Shown here piece after piece: positions 21,218 to 32,950 of a stretch of 64,000 bases of DNA. The notes beneath the pieces were generated by a model. The model was not told the DNA's origin. It did not search any database and saw only the letters and a program-made list of their open reading frames with translations. The stretch lies in NCBI GenBank assembly GCA_033239125.1, contig BSWB01000001.1:40831501-40895500 (forward strand), written 5' to 3'. The translations under genes were made by a program, and so were the position numbers. Source of the stretch: Fagopyrum homotropicum. Its lineage: Eukaryota; Streptophyta; Magnoliopsida; Caryophyllales; Polygonaceae. Every line of letters begins with the position of its first letter. Positions within the stretch are counted from its first letter, which is position 1.

Positions 21218-22130
21218 GGTGACTATAGCTTCTCTCCACATAGAGTGCTTCATCCCTGAGATAATCATCATACATCTGGTTTTTTCTAGAAGAGTTATAT
21301 TCATTCTTTCAGCTGTGCCATTTTGTTGTGGTGTGTCAGGTACAGTGAGTTGTCTTTTAATCCCTTGAGTTTTACAATAGTTGTTAAACTCAAAATTACA
21401 GAATTCTAGGCCAATATCAATTTTAAGGCATTTTAGTTTATAACTTGATTGAGTTTATACAGCTTGTTTCCACTCTTTACTCAAAGGCTTCATTTTTGGT
21501 CCTAAGAAGGTATGTATAGACTTTTCTAGAATAATGATCTATGAAAGAGATGAAGTATCTCTTTCCTCCTATGGTGTCAACCTTTGCAGGCCCATAGGTT
21601 AGAGTGAACATATTCTAAGGGTTTTTGTGCCTTATATGAAGAGTTATTGAAACTATGTTTGTGTTTTTTCCCAGAACACAGTTTTCACAAAAAACAATGT
21701 CAAAAGGTTCTTTATCAATAATCCCTTGTTTATATAGATTTTTAAGGCAAGTATTTCATATGTGTCCAAGGCTATTATGCCAATTTTTAGTATGACTTAA
21801 GGTCATCTTATTATTAGCAGTGATAAGAATCAAATTAGGTACAGTGATAACATGATATAACCCACCCTTTTTTATACTTTTTATAAGAGTAGTTTCATTC
21901 CTTATGACTTTCCTTACCTCATTGCTAGTGTTAATCTGACAATTCAGGTTATCTAAGACAGATTCACTCATTAAGTTTCTTCTAAGTTGAGGAACCCATC
22001 TAACATTCTGAAGGACTCTAATGTTACCATCAAACATGCATATAGGAATATTTCCTACTCCTCTAATAGCAAGAGTTGTATTATCTCCTAACATGACTTC
22101 TCCGCCATCAAATTAATGAAGAGAACTAAA
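21218..22130 (-). pseudogene. Copia integrase front, GAG-pre-integrase and protease (element E)
   Basis: Minus strand: protease end and GAG-pre-integrase (VRWVPQLRRNLMSESVLDN; W-H-N-S-L-G-H at about 21765), a zinc-finger C-E-N-C near 21690, then integrase core remnants (MKHSMWREAIVTAT) up to the solo LTR. Several stops. Confidence 0.85.
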
Positions 22131-22588
22131 CAGAGATTTATCATAAGAAGCATGCATGGTACAACCAGAATCTAATATCCAAACATCAAAATTTAAGATT
22201 TCAGATTTAGCACACATCAGTAATTCACATGGATATTCATATTGAGTTTTCTCAAATAAAGACACTTTTCCATCAGGGTTTTTGCTATTTTTAGCATCAT
22301 CCCTTTTCTTTTTCCTACATCCATTTGCATAATGACCAAGTTTTTCACAGTATTAACATTTATTGTTATTTTTATCAAAGTCAAAAGGTCCAGGTTTTTC
22401 TTTCTCACATTTGTCCTTCTTCTTGTTTTTAAATTTTTTAGAATTTCCTTTGGCCATAAGAACTTCAAGCTTAACTTCTTATTTCTTTTCAGTTTTACGT
22501 TTAAGCACCTTTAAGGTCTCATTCTTTTCAATTATAGCTTCTATTATCTTTTCCTGAGTAATATTTTCAGAGCTAAACTGAATAACAT
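22131..22588 (-). pseudogene. Copia Gag zinc-knuckle region (element E)
   Basis: A C-x2-C-x4-H-x4-C knuckle (C-E-K-L-G-H-Y-A-N-G-C) is encoded near 22320-22360, flanked by Lys-rich sequence; one residue of the knuckle region is now a stop. Continues from the gag segment at 23593-23894, from which it is separated by a hAT element. Confidence 0.75.
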
Positions 22589-22596
22589 CTTTTAAG

Positions 22597-22767
22597 TAGA
22601 GCTGATACACTCCGGGTTGTCCCGACCGGCCCGGCCCGTTCGCCCGCAAAAACGGGTGGACAAGGACAAGTATAAAAGCCTGGCCCGGCAGGACATTCGG
22701 GCTGGATCCGGACAAGCTATAAAGCCTGGTCGGGCTGCTTGTCCAGCCCGGATTATTTATTAAAAAA

Positions 22768-22803
<36 letters not shown>

Positions 22804-23584
22804 TTCTTTGACTCTTAAGAAACCATAAAAGCCTCTACGTAACTTCAGCCTCCCTTCACCCATCCTCACTTACCTCTTCCCGTCCTTCAAGACCTTCAAC
22901 ATCTCTCGACAATATACTCTACTCTCGCCGGATTCTCTCTCTTAATCTCATATCTCGGCGTCTCACTTGCTTCTCTCGTCGGATTATCGATCAATCTCAT
23001 ATCTCGCCGTCTCACTTACTTCTCTCGCTGGATTATCGACCTTCGGCGTCTCCACTTGACTTCGAGCGTTCGACCTTATGCGTCTCTCACTTGCTTTTGT
23101 TTCTCACTTGATTTTGGTTTTCTTTTCCTTTCCTCTATTCTTGAACCTTGATATGTGTAAAGTGTTATATGTGATATACTACTTGAGGTCAATTTTCTGT
23201 CAATCCCTACCTTGTTCAATTTGTTCTCTATGGACATGTCACATGTGCTTGATAATGACTTGTAATTTGTAGTTACTATACTGCTAAATTTTAAAATCAT
23301 TCTACTATCCTGTAATCCTATTTGATAATTCATAATTGATGTGTTGTACTACTTACTAAAATCAATCTGCAATGGTCCTATGGAAAAAATAAAGGTTTCC
23401 TGGCCAGTCCAAAAAAGTGCATCCGAGTACTCGGTGGGCAGCCCGGCCCGGCCATCCGGAGGGGTACGGACATGGATAGAAGCCCGGGATCCGGGCTAAG
23501 CCTGGATCCGGCCCGGACATCCGGATAAAAAAATAGGAAAATCCCGGTCCAGATCCGGCCCAAACCCGGTTAGTATCAACTCTA
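22597..23584. mobile_element. Non-autonomous hAT element (988 bp) in copia gag
   Basis: Perfect 8-bp target duplication CTTTTAAG (22589-22596 and 23585-23592). Terminal inverted repeats TAGAGCTGATAC / TAGAGTTGATAC continue as CCGGGTT. Subterminal GGCCCGG/CCGGAC-rich arms, a (TA)n run at about 22772-22801 and a central region with degenerate repeats of CTCTCGCCGGATT type. No transposase. Confidence 0.9.
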
Positions 23585-23592
23585 CTTTTAAG

Positions 23593-23894
23593 GTATCAAA
23601 CTAAGCAGGCGAGGATCATAATAACAAGACAACAAGGTGAGTTTCTTTTATTTCATCATCACGTATGGCAATGTCCTGATTCATTTATTAAGAAATTGTC
23701 CAAATTTTCATTCAAAGTTATGGCAATGTCCATTTTAAAGGTAAACAATCTATGCAAGAGAGAAATCCTGGATGGTAGGGATTTTTTCAGATAGAGTTTT
23801 TCCAAGGCATCCCATAGAGATTTGGCAAAGATGTAACTTACAACCTGACAAGCCACGTCGTTTGTTAACCTGGTCATAATCTCGGCATGGGCTT
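23593..23894 (-). pseudogene. Copia Gag middle part (element E)
   Basis: Minus strand frame with the copia Gag signature LWDALEKLYLKKSL...LHRLFTFKM (UBN2-type Gag). Cut at 23890-23894 by the target duplication GGCTT of element D; resumes at 32555. Confidence 0.85.
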
Positions 23895-26421
23895 TGTAAC
23901 GCCCCAAATTTTGGCGCGTTTTCGATTTTCTATTTTCCTACTTATATCGGTATGTTATTAGATTTAATATTTTATTTAAAGTACTTTTACGACTTAAAAA
24001 TAGCTTTCCGAGTATATTCATATTTTGTGGTTTACTTTCGGAATGGTTCGAAAAATCTTCCCGATTTGAAAATTCCGTTCCGTTCATTTAATCGAGTTTT
24101 GCCCTATTCCCTTTCTCTCTATCCTTTATTCTTTTTCTTTTCTCCTTCTTTTTCCTTTTTCTTCTTTTCTTCTTGTCTTCTTCTGCCTTGTTTGTTTCGG
24201 TTGGTGAGAAGCTGCTGCAGCTTTCCGCCTGGGCTAGGGCACAGCAACTCGACCCCTCACTCCCCGTCCTGCAGTCTGCCCCGCGACCTCTCGCCCTCCT
24301 CCTATGATGATCACCCGCCCAGGCTGTCTCCCTCTTCTCTGTCATTCTCTTCTCTCAACCTCACCTTCTCTCCATCTCTCCCTACTCCCATTTCACTCTC
24401 CCCCTCTCTTCGGTTCACGAATTGAAGGCCACCGCCGCCTCAGTGCCGCTAGGATCCCGCCGGGAAGAGCCGACACAGCCTCGCCCCGCCTCGAGCCGCC
24501 TGGGCTGCCGGAACGGTGAGTGGCCGCCTCTATCCCTCCCTCCTTTCTCCTTTCCTTTCCTCCCCTGTATGTGACAGCCCGGTGCCCTAATTGTGTGTAG
24601 CAACCGCCGGAATCGGGGCCACCGCCGACTGCTGCCGGATTCGCCGCCTGCACGCCGGCCCCCTCCTTTCCTCCGCTGGGCAGCCGCAAGATTCCATGCC
24701 CTTCTCCTTCTTCTGAGTCGCGTTAACAGGAGGTTGAAGAAGAGTGGATTAATTACAAATTTTGCCCCTCTTTTTAATTAATTCAGTTTTGTCCCCAGTT
24801 TATTGATAATTACAGTTTCTACCCAGATGTTTGAAATGAAATAATAGTGCCCCGCTGATATATATATATATTTGCAAGTTTGGCCCTATATTTTAGAAAT
24901 GTGCAGATTTATCCTTGTGAATGAATGACAAATTTGGCCCAAAGTTATTTTCGGAAATTGGCCTAAGTTTCTTGAGTTCCATATTTATGGCCCGGAAATC
25001 TAATTGCGGATTTTGACCTATGTTTGTATAATTTTATAAATCCCCGGAAATGTTTTTACGAGTGTTAACCTTGGTATTGAAAACGGATTTTTCTTAGATT
25101 TATATACTTAGAATCCTCCGTTCAAAATTTAGCATATGAGCTAAATTTCCTTAGCTTTGGTCTTAGGTTCGGAAGTGGCCGTTATAGACCAACAAATCCA
25201 ATCTCGACGTCCGTAGATCATCTTCAACCTCGGATCGTGTGTGAGTACCTTCTTCCTCGATCTAGTTATGTTTAGTGGTAGAATCATGCTAGGTTGAATC
25301 TAGCATAACGTAGAGCAAATGTCATGTAGTGGCCATGAACCCTAGGTATTAGTTATTGGATATGGAACTTGTTGCTTTACCTTTCTTACGATCTTATGAA
25401 GATCCTCGAGATAATAGATTGGACCTAGCATGCTAGAGTTAGATATCATATATATATATGTTGGAGACTAGAAGTCCGAGAACTTCTAGCTTTTTAGTTG
25501 GTTATTGATAGAGTGCTTCACTTGGTCAGGCTTAGAGCGTTTTCCTGCGGGAAGTTGAGAGTGGTTTCGAGTTACCTTGAGAGAGGTAAGTCCTCGGACT
25601 TACTTAGCCGCTTTTATGCCTTATTGGATATATATATGGTGGTGTGTGCTTTACCTTTGTTTATAATCATGAAAATGGATTAGGATTTACTTGACCTCAT
25701 TTATTGGCCCATCGTTACTACTATTATTATTATCGGGCGGTGACATCACCGCTCAGTTTCCCGAGGGAGACTGGGGGGATCTCTGCGACCAGGCCATACA
25801 CGGTATACGGGCGGGCTTCTTCATCACTCCCACAGGGTATACGGGTTGGGCGCCGCCACACTCCTGTTGGTTACACGGGGACAGAGGCGAGAGTTATAAG
25901 ACTCTCGTGTCACACTTTAAACCAATGAATTAGATATGGAATAACCTAAAAAGATACTATGTAATAAATGATCATGTTGTGTGCTTTGTGTGCTCATGTG
26001 TGTGTTTGTGCCATGTTATTCTTATAATGCATAGAATGTGAGCTAACGGTTTAAAACCGTTTTGTGTAGACGACTTGCAGGTTAGGGATGCCGCCGAGTG
26101 AGGTGGAGAAGTGGACAGCCGAGTGGTCTCCGTACATCATAGGACGGGGATGTTTTTGGGGGTTTTATTTGTTGTCGGATTATGTCTTGTTGTACGATTG
26201 GATTCCTTTACGTTGTGTCGTTTTGAGGACTCGGCTGAGTTTCCAACTTGTATCCCTTCCTTTCTTTTCTTGCATACATTATAAACTACTTTTGAGTTTT
26301 ATGCCTTTAATTTGTGCCTTGTTGGAAAGGTCCGGTGAACTTGTTGTCAGGCTAAGGGTCGGGACCCATTGTGAGGTCCCAACCCGTAGCATCCCGAGTC
26401 CCGCGGATTCGGGGCGTTACA
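23895..26421 (+). repeat. 5' LTR of element D (2527 bp)
   Basis: TGTAACGCCCCAAATTTTGG at the start and CGGATTCGGGGCGTTACA at the end; the first and last bases form a short inverted repeat (TGTAACGCCCC / GGGGCGTTACA). A CT-rich then GC-rich tract lies at 24100-24720. Short frames inside recur in both LTRs and are not genes. Confidence 0.95.
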
Positions 26422-26424
26422 AAG

Positions 26425-26438
26425 TGGTATCAGAGCCC
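26425..26438 (+). other. Primer binding site of element D (initiator tRNA-Met)
   Basis: TGGTATCAGAGCCC, 3 bases after the LTR end; standard for chromoviruses and many copia elements. Confidence 0.93.
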
Positions 26439-26854
26439 TAGGTTGACAACAATGGCACTCGCAACCTTCTAAAGGCCGAATGAGGAATAAACAGAACCCC
26501 TCGGGTTCTGACTTTTCGTTTTCAAAATTCATATGCATGAGTCGGGATTGGGTTAGAATGTACGGGACCTCCACTCCTCACGCAAACCTCGGCGACGTAG
26601 ATTTCTGGACTTGATGTATACTCATAGTTGCATAGCTCTATATATATATATATATATGGCCTTAGGATGTTTCTTGGACTTGTATGTACTTAGATATACA
26701 TGTGACCTTAGGATGTTTGGGCTTTTATGCCTTGTTTGTACCATGGATTTTGGCTTCTTACTTATCATGCTTTAATAAGTCTTTGTCATATAATACTATA
26801 AGTACGACATACACATCAAATTAATTACTCCTAAATAAACGCGAACGATATCAG

Positions 26855-28168
26855 ATGGCACGTACGAGAGCGACCGCTTATGTAGGACCCGTCCGGGGTA
26901 GAGCACCACTTCCTCCTACCGTCCCGAGACGAGGGCGAGTAGGGAGACCTCCAGGTACGAGAGGTCGGGGACGTATCCCCATTGCAGACCTACCCGCTGT
27001 GGATCCGCCAGTAGCTGAGATTCCTGTAGAGGACGTAGCAGAGAGTGTCATCCCCGAGGGAAGGGAAGGGACACTTGTGAGGTCTGGAGCGCGTAGTTCC
27101 TCTTCTGCTAGGACCGGTGGAGCATCGATTGGGGCTACCGTGTTCGAGGATTATGTACGTCGAGTTGAGGAGGCGTATAGGACTGGAGCACCACCTCCAG
27201 CACCACCGGTGCCGGTACCTGCACCTGCACCTGCACCTGCACCTGCACCCGCGAGATCGGCTGAGGTCTCACAGAGGGTTACACAGACTAGGGTCGTACC
27301 CGAGATTGTTACACCAGCAGTAGTTATACCCGCACCGGTTGTAGAGATTGCTAGGGCTGGAGACGGGCTGAGGTCTCCTGGACCTGATTCTTGGTTGAAG
27401 GCTTTCAACCAGCAGCACGTACCTTACTTTGACGGGAAGGTAGGGTTAGAGGTCGAGCATTGGATCGGGCATGTGGAGACAGCACTTGAGGCGATCCGTT
27501 GCCCAGAGGAGAGGCAGGTAGAGGTGGTCCAGACATTGTTTAGAGAGCAGGCCCACTACTGGTAGAGGTCGGTACGAGGAGGTGTGACTAGGATGGACCA
27601 GTTGCTGAGACTTGTTAGAGAGACTTTCTGCCCAGATTCGTTGAGGAGAGACCGAGTCCAGGATTTCTTAGAGGCTGGGTTTGAGGACGTCCCAGTTATC
27701 GATGCGATCCAACGTTTCAGAGCGGAGTTGGCTTTGCTGGGGCCCGCCGCACCTCCGGCGGACCAACATGTTTATCTCTTTTCTAGGAGATTGAGGGAGT
27801 CTACTCGGGCATACCTTGCAGGATTCCGTTGTGAGTCTTTGGCCGAGTACCAGGACCGAGCCTCGGCATACGAGAGAGACAGACTGGGAGCTAGGAGAGG
27901 GGCGCAGTCCGGAGGACCGGACAAGCGTCAGAGGACTGGACCCACTGGTTTGGGGGCAGGAGCCTCAGGACAGGGCCGTGGTCCGGCTCAGGGACATACA
28001 GGACATCCGCCTGCTACTCAGGCGCCAGGCAGAGGGAGGCAGTGTTTCAACTGTGGAGGAGATGATCATCTTAGGCCCGATTGCAGGAAGCCTCCAGTGA
28101 CATGCTTCTCTTGTGGTCAGACGGGCCACAGGGCAGCTTTTTGCAGACGGGGAGGGGCACCGTCATAG
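26855..28168 (+). pseudogene. Element D Gag with two CCHC zinc knuckles
   Basis: Start MARTRATAYVGP at 26855. A Pro/Ala hexamer repeat tract (about 27220-27250), a Gag core (W-L-K-A-F-N-Q-Q-H-V-P-Y-F-D-G), then two knuckles, C-F-N-C-x4-H-x4-C and C-F-S-C-x4-H-x4-C (about 28040-28140). A Trp codon is now TAG at 27563-27565, and a second stop lies at 28166-28168; the frame runs on past it for about 90 codons into a Gly/Arg/Gln linker. Role: nucleocapsid and packaging. The stops mean this copy could not make full Gag. Confidence 0.9.
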
Positions 28169-30029
28169 CAGGGGTCTTCACCTGCTAGCGGGGCAGGTAG
28201 AGGACAGAGGCCACCTCAGTTTCCGGCTCAGGGTTTTCAGCAGAGAGGTCTTAGTCAGTCTCATACACAGGGATCAGCCCAGGGACAGGGCCGAGGTAGA
28301 GGCCGTGGTGGAGGCACCCGGGGGTCTGGAGGCACTCAGGCCAGGGTTTTTGAGTTGAGGAGCGCCGTTGATCCAGCAGCGCCGGACGCTACAGGTAATA
28401 TTCGGACTAATGACTTCCCTTTCAGGGTATTATATGATATTGGTGCTACGTACTTCTTTATTTCGATGATTTTGTAGCTAGGTTGTCCTTATTTACAATA
28501 GAGGGGAGACCCTTCTTCATGGGGCTACCCGATAGGAAGGTAAGGTTAGTGGTACCCGAAAGGTACCCGGTTGTCCCATTCGTTGGGAAAACCGTACTGG
28601 GGTAGCCGACTTCCATGTCACGCACCTGGTGCATGAAGAAGTCATCTTAGGGATAGATGAGAAGGACCGTCATCAAGCTGCTTTGGACGTTAGACGAAGG
28701 ACCGCAGCGATCTCCACGGGAACGAGACCTGAGGCTTCTACTGTTGCCGCACAAGGAAGAATACATAAGGAGGGAGTATGGTGTACTGGAACCATTATAG
28801 GACTATTCATGGAATACCAGGAGATGCACAAAGTGACCAACAAGGGTGGAGAAGGCCGAAGCTGTGAAGCCGGATGTCGACTTGAGATATCCGGGGAGTA
28901 TATGAAAGATTAAGATTTGAACCCTTATGGTCGGATTGATATTGCACCTACTTGAAGGAATGATACAAGCGTATGAAGAATACGAAGAACTCCCCCAATG
29001 GGTTGGGATTTCATGAGGTCAAATGTTTGGAAGCACAGTTAAGCCCTATAGTTGGACCCTTCCGGTTGCAGCTTAGAAGATTTTCTTATCACCATTCCTT
29101 AGAGGCGGGGTAGATCTTTGGTATCATGACCACCTGTCAAGTATAAATGCAAGGGTCGTAGTCCCTTCTAAGATTAAGTTAAGATTTTCTTGTCACTATT
29201 TAATAATAGAGTTTTGAGAGTTAAAGAGGAGATTTATAGGTACAACTGTTTTGATTTGCTTGGAGGAATGATGGGTTTGAAGTGTACAAGTGATTCTTCA
29301 AGACAAGGCCTTGATCAAGTATTGAGGAATGATAAGTAATAGCATACGGGTCTCGATAGTAGAAGCGGTGTGATGTAAAGTACTTCCTTCATCACTTAGA
29401 ATTTGCAACAAGAATTGAGGAAATATAACATCAAAGTTTGGTCTGACAAGAACCAAAGCCAACGGTGTGAGCTGGAAGTTCGAACTTCTTTGTTAGAGGC
29501 AAACAAGGAAGAAACATAATGGAAATGTCGTAGTGAAAGGACCCGAGAAGAAGTTAAGCTTCCGATATATCGGACTTTTTAGAAATCTTAGCGCAAGTTG
29601 GGAAAGTGATTTTACTGGTTGGAGTGACCGCCAAGAGTAGAGAGTGTTCACCCGGCGTTCCTGTGTATCAGTCGAGGGAGTACATACATGACTCGAGAAA
29701 GATTGTCAGTTATGGTGATTTAGCTGTAGACGGAGTATAGTATCTTTGGTTTAGTTTTACGCCGAATTAGTAGCTTGATAGAATCGACGGGTTATACCCA
29801 GTCCTTCCCTTAATGTGTATATGTGCGATGTTATATGTTGTTTGTGCCGTGAGAGAACGGGTTTTATGACCGGTTATAGTTATATTGCGATAGTGGTTGG
29901 AGCAGTTTTAGTGTATATAGATTAGAAGGTCTAAGCCTTCCTTGTTATGAGTTTCTACCTCGGCCTTAGGGACCGAGAAGTTCGACGTATATCAAGTTTC
30001 GGGACGAAACTTCTTTTTAGGGGATCTAA
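28169..30029 (+). pseudogene. Element D protease remnant and unrecognised interior
   Basis: RVLYDIGATYFFIS (about 28426-28467) is a decayed D-S-G-A-T-H-S-F-I-S protease site. After it frames are short and full of stops. I find no RT Y-x-D-D, no RNase H and no integrase motif in the 1.5 kb to the 3' LTR, so most of pol is missing or unrecognisable. A polypurine stretch (TTTTAGGGGATCTAA, 30015-30029) abuts the 3' LTR. Confidence 0.75.
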
Positions 30030-32554
30030 TGTAACGCCCCAAATTTTGGCGCGTTTTCGATTTTCTATTTTCCTACTTATATCGGTATGTTATTAGATTT
30101 AATATTTTATTTAAAGTACTTTTACGACTTAAAAATAGCTTTCCGAGTATATTCATATTTTGTGGTTTACTTTCGGAATGGTTCGAAAAATCTTCCCGAT
30201 TTGAAAATTCCGTTCCGTTCATTTAATCGAGTTTTGCCCTATTCCCTTTCTCTCTATCCTTTATTCTTTTTCTTTTCTCCTTCTTTTTCCTTTTTCTTCT
30301 TTTCTTCTTGTCTTCTTCTGCCTTGTTTGTTTCGGTTGGTGAGAAGCTGCTGCAGCTTTCCGCCTGGGCTAGGGCACAGCAACTCGACCCCTCACTCCCC
30401 GTCCTGCAGTCTGCCCCGCGACCTCTCGCCCTCCTCCTATGATGACCACCCGCCGAGGCTGTCTCCCTCTTCTCTGTCATTCTCTTCTCTCAACCTCACC
30501 TTCTCTCCATCTCTCCCTACTCCCATTTCACTCTCCCCCTCTCTTCGGTTCACGAATTGAAGGCCGCCGCCGCCTCAGTGCCGCTAGGATCCCGCCGGGA
30601 AGAGCCGACACAGCCTCGCCCCGCCTCGAGCCGCCTGGGCTGCCGGAACGGTGAGTGGCCGCCTCTATCCCTCCCTCCTTTCTCCTTTCCTTTCCTCCCC
30701 TGTATGTGACAGCCCGGTGCCCTAATTGTGTGTAGCAACCGCCGGAATCGGGGCCACCGCCGACTGCTGCCGGATTCGCCGCCTGCACGCCGGCCCCCTC
30801 CTTTCCTCCGCTGGGCAGCCGCAAGATTCCATGTCCTTCTCCTTCTTCTGAGTCGCGTTAACAGGAGGTTGAAGAAGAGTGGATTAATTACAAATTTTGC
30901 CCCTCTTTTTAATTAATTCAGTTTTGTCCCCAGTTTATTGATAATTACAGTTTCTACCCAGATGTTTGAAATGAAATAATAGTGCCCCGCTGATATATAT
31001 ATATTTGCAAGTTTGGCCCTATATTTTAGAAATGTGCAGATTTATCCTTGTGAATGAATGACAAATTTGGCCCAAAGTTATTTTCGGAAATTGGCCTAAG
31101 TTTCTTGAGTTCCATATTTATGGCCCGGAAATCTAATTGCGGATTTTGACCTATGTTTGTATAATTTTATAAATCCCCGGAAATGTTTTTACGAGTGTTA
31201 ACCTTGGTATTGAAAACGGATTTTTCTTAGATTTATATACTTAGAATCCTCCGTTCAAAATTTAGCATATGAGCTAAATTTCCTTAGCTTTGGTCTTAGG
31301 TTCGGAAGTGGCCGTTATAGACCAACAAATCCAATCTCGACGTCCGTAGATCATCTTCAACCTCGGATCGTGTGTGAGTACCTTCTTCCTCGATCTAGTT
31401 ATGTTTAATGGTAGAATCATGCTAGGTTGAATCTAGCATAACGTAGAGCAAATGTCATGTAGTGGCCATGAACCCTAGGTATTAGTTATTGGATATGGAA
31501 CTTGTTGCTTTACCTTTCTTACGATCTTATGAAGATCCTCGAGATAATAGATTGGACCTAGCATGCTAGAGTTAGATATCATATATATATATGTTGGAGA
31601 CTAGAAGTCCGAGAACTTCTAGCTTTTTAGTTGGTTATTGATAGAGTGCTTCACTTGGTCAGGCTTAGAGCGTTTTCCTGCGGGAAGTTGAGAGTGGTTT
31701 CGAGTTACCTTGAGAGAGGTAAGTCCTCGGACTTACTTAGCCGCTTTTATGCCTTATTGGATATATATATGGTGGTGTGTGCTTTACCTTTGTTTATAAT
31801 CATGAAAATGGATTAGGATTTACTTGACCTCATTTATTGGCCCATCGTTACTACTATTATTATTATCGGGCGGTGACATCACCGCTCAGTTTCCCGAGGG
31901 AGACTGGGGGGATCTCTGCGACCAGGCCATACACGGTATACGGGCGGGCTTCTTCATCACTCCCACAGGGTATACGGGTTGGGCGCCGCCACACTCCTGT
32001 TGGTTACACGGGGACAGAGGCGAGAGTTATAAGACTCTCGTGTCACACTTTAAACCAATGAATTAGATATGGAATAACCTAAAAAGATAATATGTAATAA
32101 ATGATCATGTTGTGTGCTTTGTGTGCTCATGTGTGTGTTTGTGCCATGTTATTCTTATAATGCATAGAATGTGAGCTAACGGTTTAAAACCGTTTTGTGT
32201 AGACGACTTGCAGGTTAGGGATGCCGCCGAGTGAGGTGGAGGAGTGGACAGCCGAGTGGTCTCCGTACATCATAGGACGGGGATGTTTTTGGGGGTTTTA
32301 TTTGTTGTCGGATTATGTCTTGTTGTACGATTGGATTCCTTTACGTTGTGTCGTTTTGAGGACTCGGCTGAGTTTCCAACTTGTATCCCTTCCTTTCTTT
32401 TCTTGCATACATTATAAACTACTTTTGAGTTTTATGCCTTTAATTTGTGCCTTGTTGGAAAGGTCCGGTGAACTTGTTGTCAGGCTAAGGGTCGGGACCC
32501 ATTGTGAGGTCCCAACCCGTAGCATCCCGAGTCCCGCGGATTCGGGGCGTTACA
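30030..32554 (+). repeat. 3' LTR of element D (2525 bp)
   Basis: Near-identical to 23895-26421. Differences I see: substitutions at positions equivalent to about 24307, 24316, 24430, 24700, 25269, 25956 and 26107, and one TA fewer in the TA run near 30990. Confidence 0.95.
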
Positions 32555-32936
32555 GGCTTGCTCACCCATCTCATATTTCCTTTCTTTAGATGTCATGGCT
32601 AAGTATTCTCCACTGATGGCTTTTAGGAAATTTTTCCTTAGTGAGGATGACCCTCATTTTCAAATCACCGGTTTCATCAAAAGGTTTCATCCTTACATTA
32701 GCATCTGACTTGTTTTCAAGATAAAAGTACAAATAGTTAGTATTTTATTGAAGACAATATGCATAAAAACTCACATATAAGGGGTATCAATAGTAAACAA
32801 GAGAAAGTTGTAAGCATAGGGGTTAAAAACAAGACTCAAACAAACAAATTTTCTAATAGGGATAAGCACAACGGAAGACAAGATCAATCACATATATGAA
32901 TAACAAGTAAATCTTAAGAAAGATGCAAAACATAAT
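32555..32936 (-). pseudogene. Copia Gag N-terminal part and leader (element E)
   Basis: Continues the copia gag after the element D target duplication. On the minus strand a short untranslated leader follows the primer site, then gag codons with stops. Little can be said about the sequence beyond its position. Confidence 0.6.
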
Positions 32937-32947
32937 GCTCTGTACCA
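32937..32947 (-). other. Primer binding site of element E
   Basis: TGGTACAGAGC on the minus strand, three bases inside the LTR. It is the initiator tRNA-Met site TGGTATCAGAGC with one base lost. Confidence 0.75.
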
Positions 32948-32950
32948 ATA

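Larger units (their letters stand above)
23895..32554 (+). mobile_element. Young Ty3/gypsy element D (chromovirus-like), gag only, in copia gag
   Basis: Two 2.5-kb LTRs (23895-26421 and 30030-32554) flank a 3.6-kb interior. Target duplication GGCTT is perfect (23890-23894 and 32555-32559). Primer site is initiator tRNA-Met type. The 3' end before the LTR reads TTTCGGGACGAAACTTCTTT, typical of Tekay/Del chromoviruses. I count about seven substitutions and one 2-bp indel between LTRs, near 0.3 percent. The interior codes Gag and a protease remnant; RT, RNase H and integrase are not recognisable. Confidence 0.93.

Noticed and set aside
23952..24689. Several frames of 60-157 codons in the element D LTR, repeated at 30087-30824
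   Set aside because: They lie in both LTR copies, overlap each other on both strands in CT/GC-rich sequence and show no protein motif; they are chance frames of the LTR.
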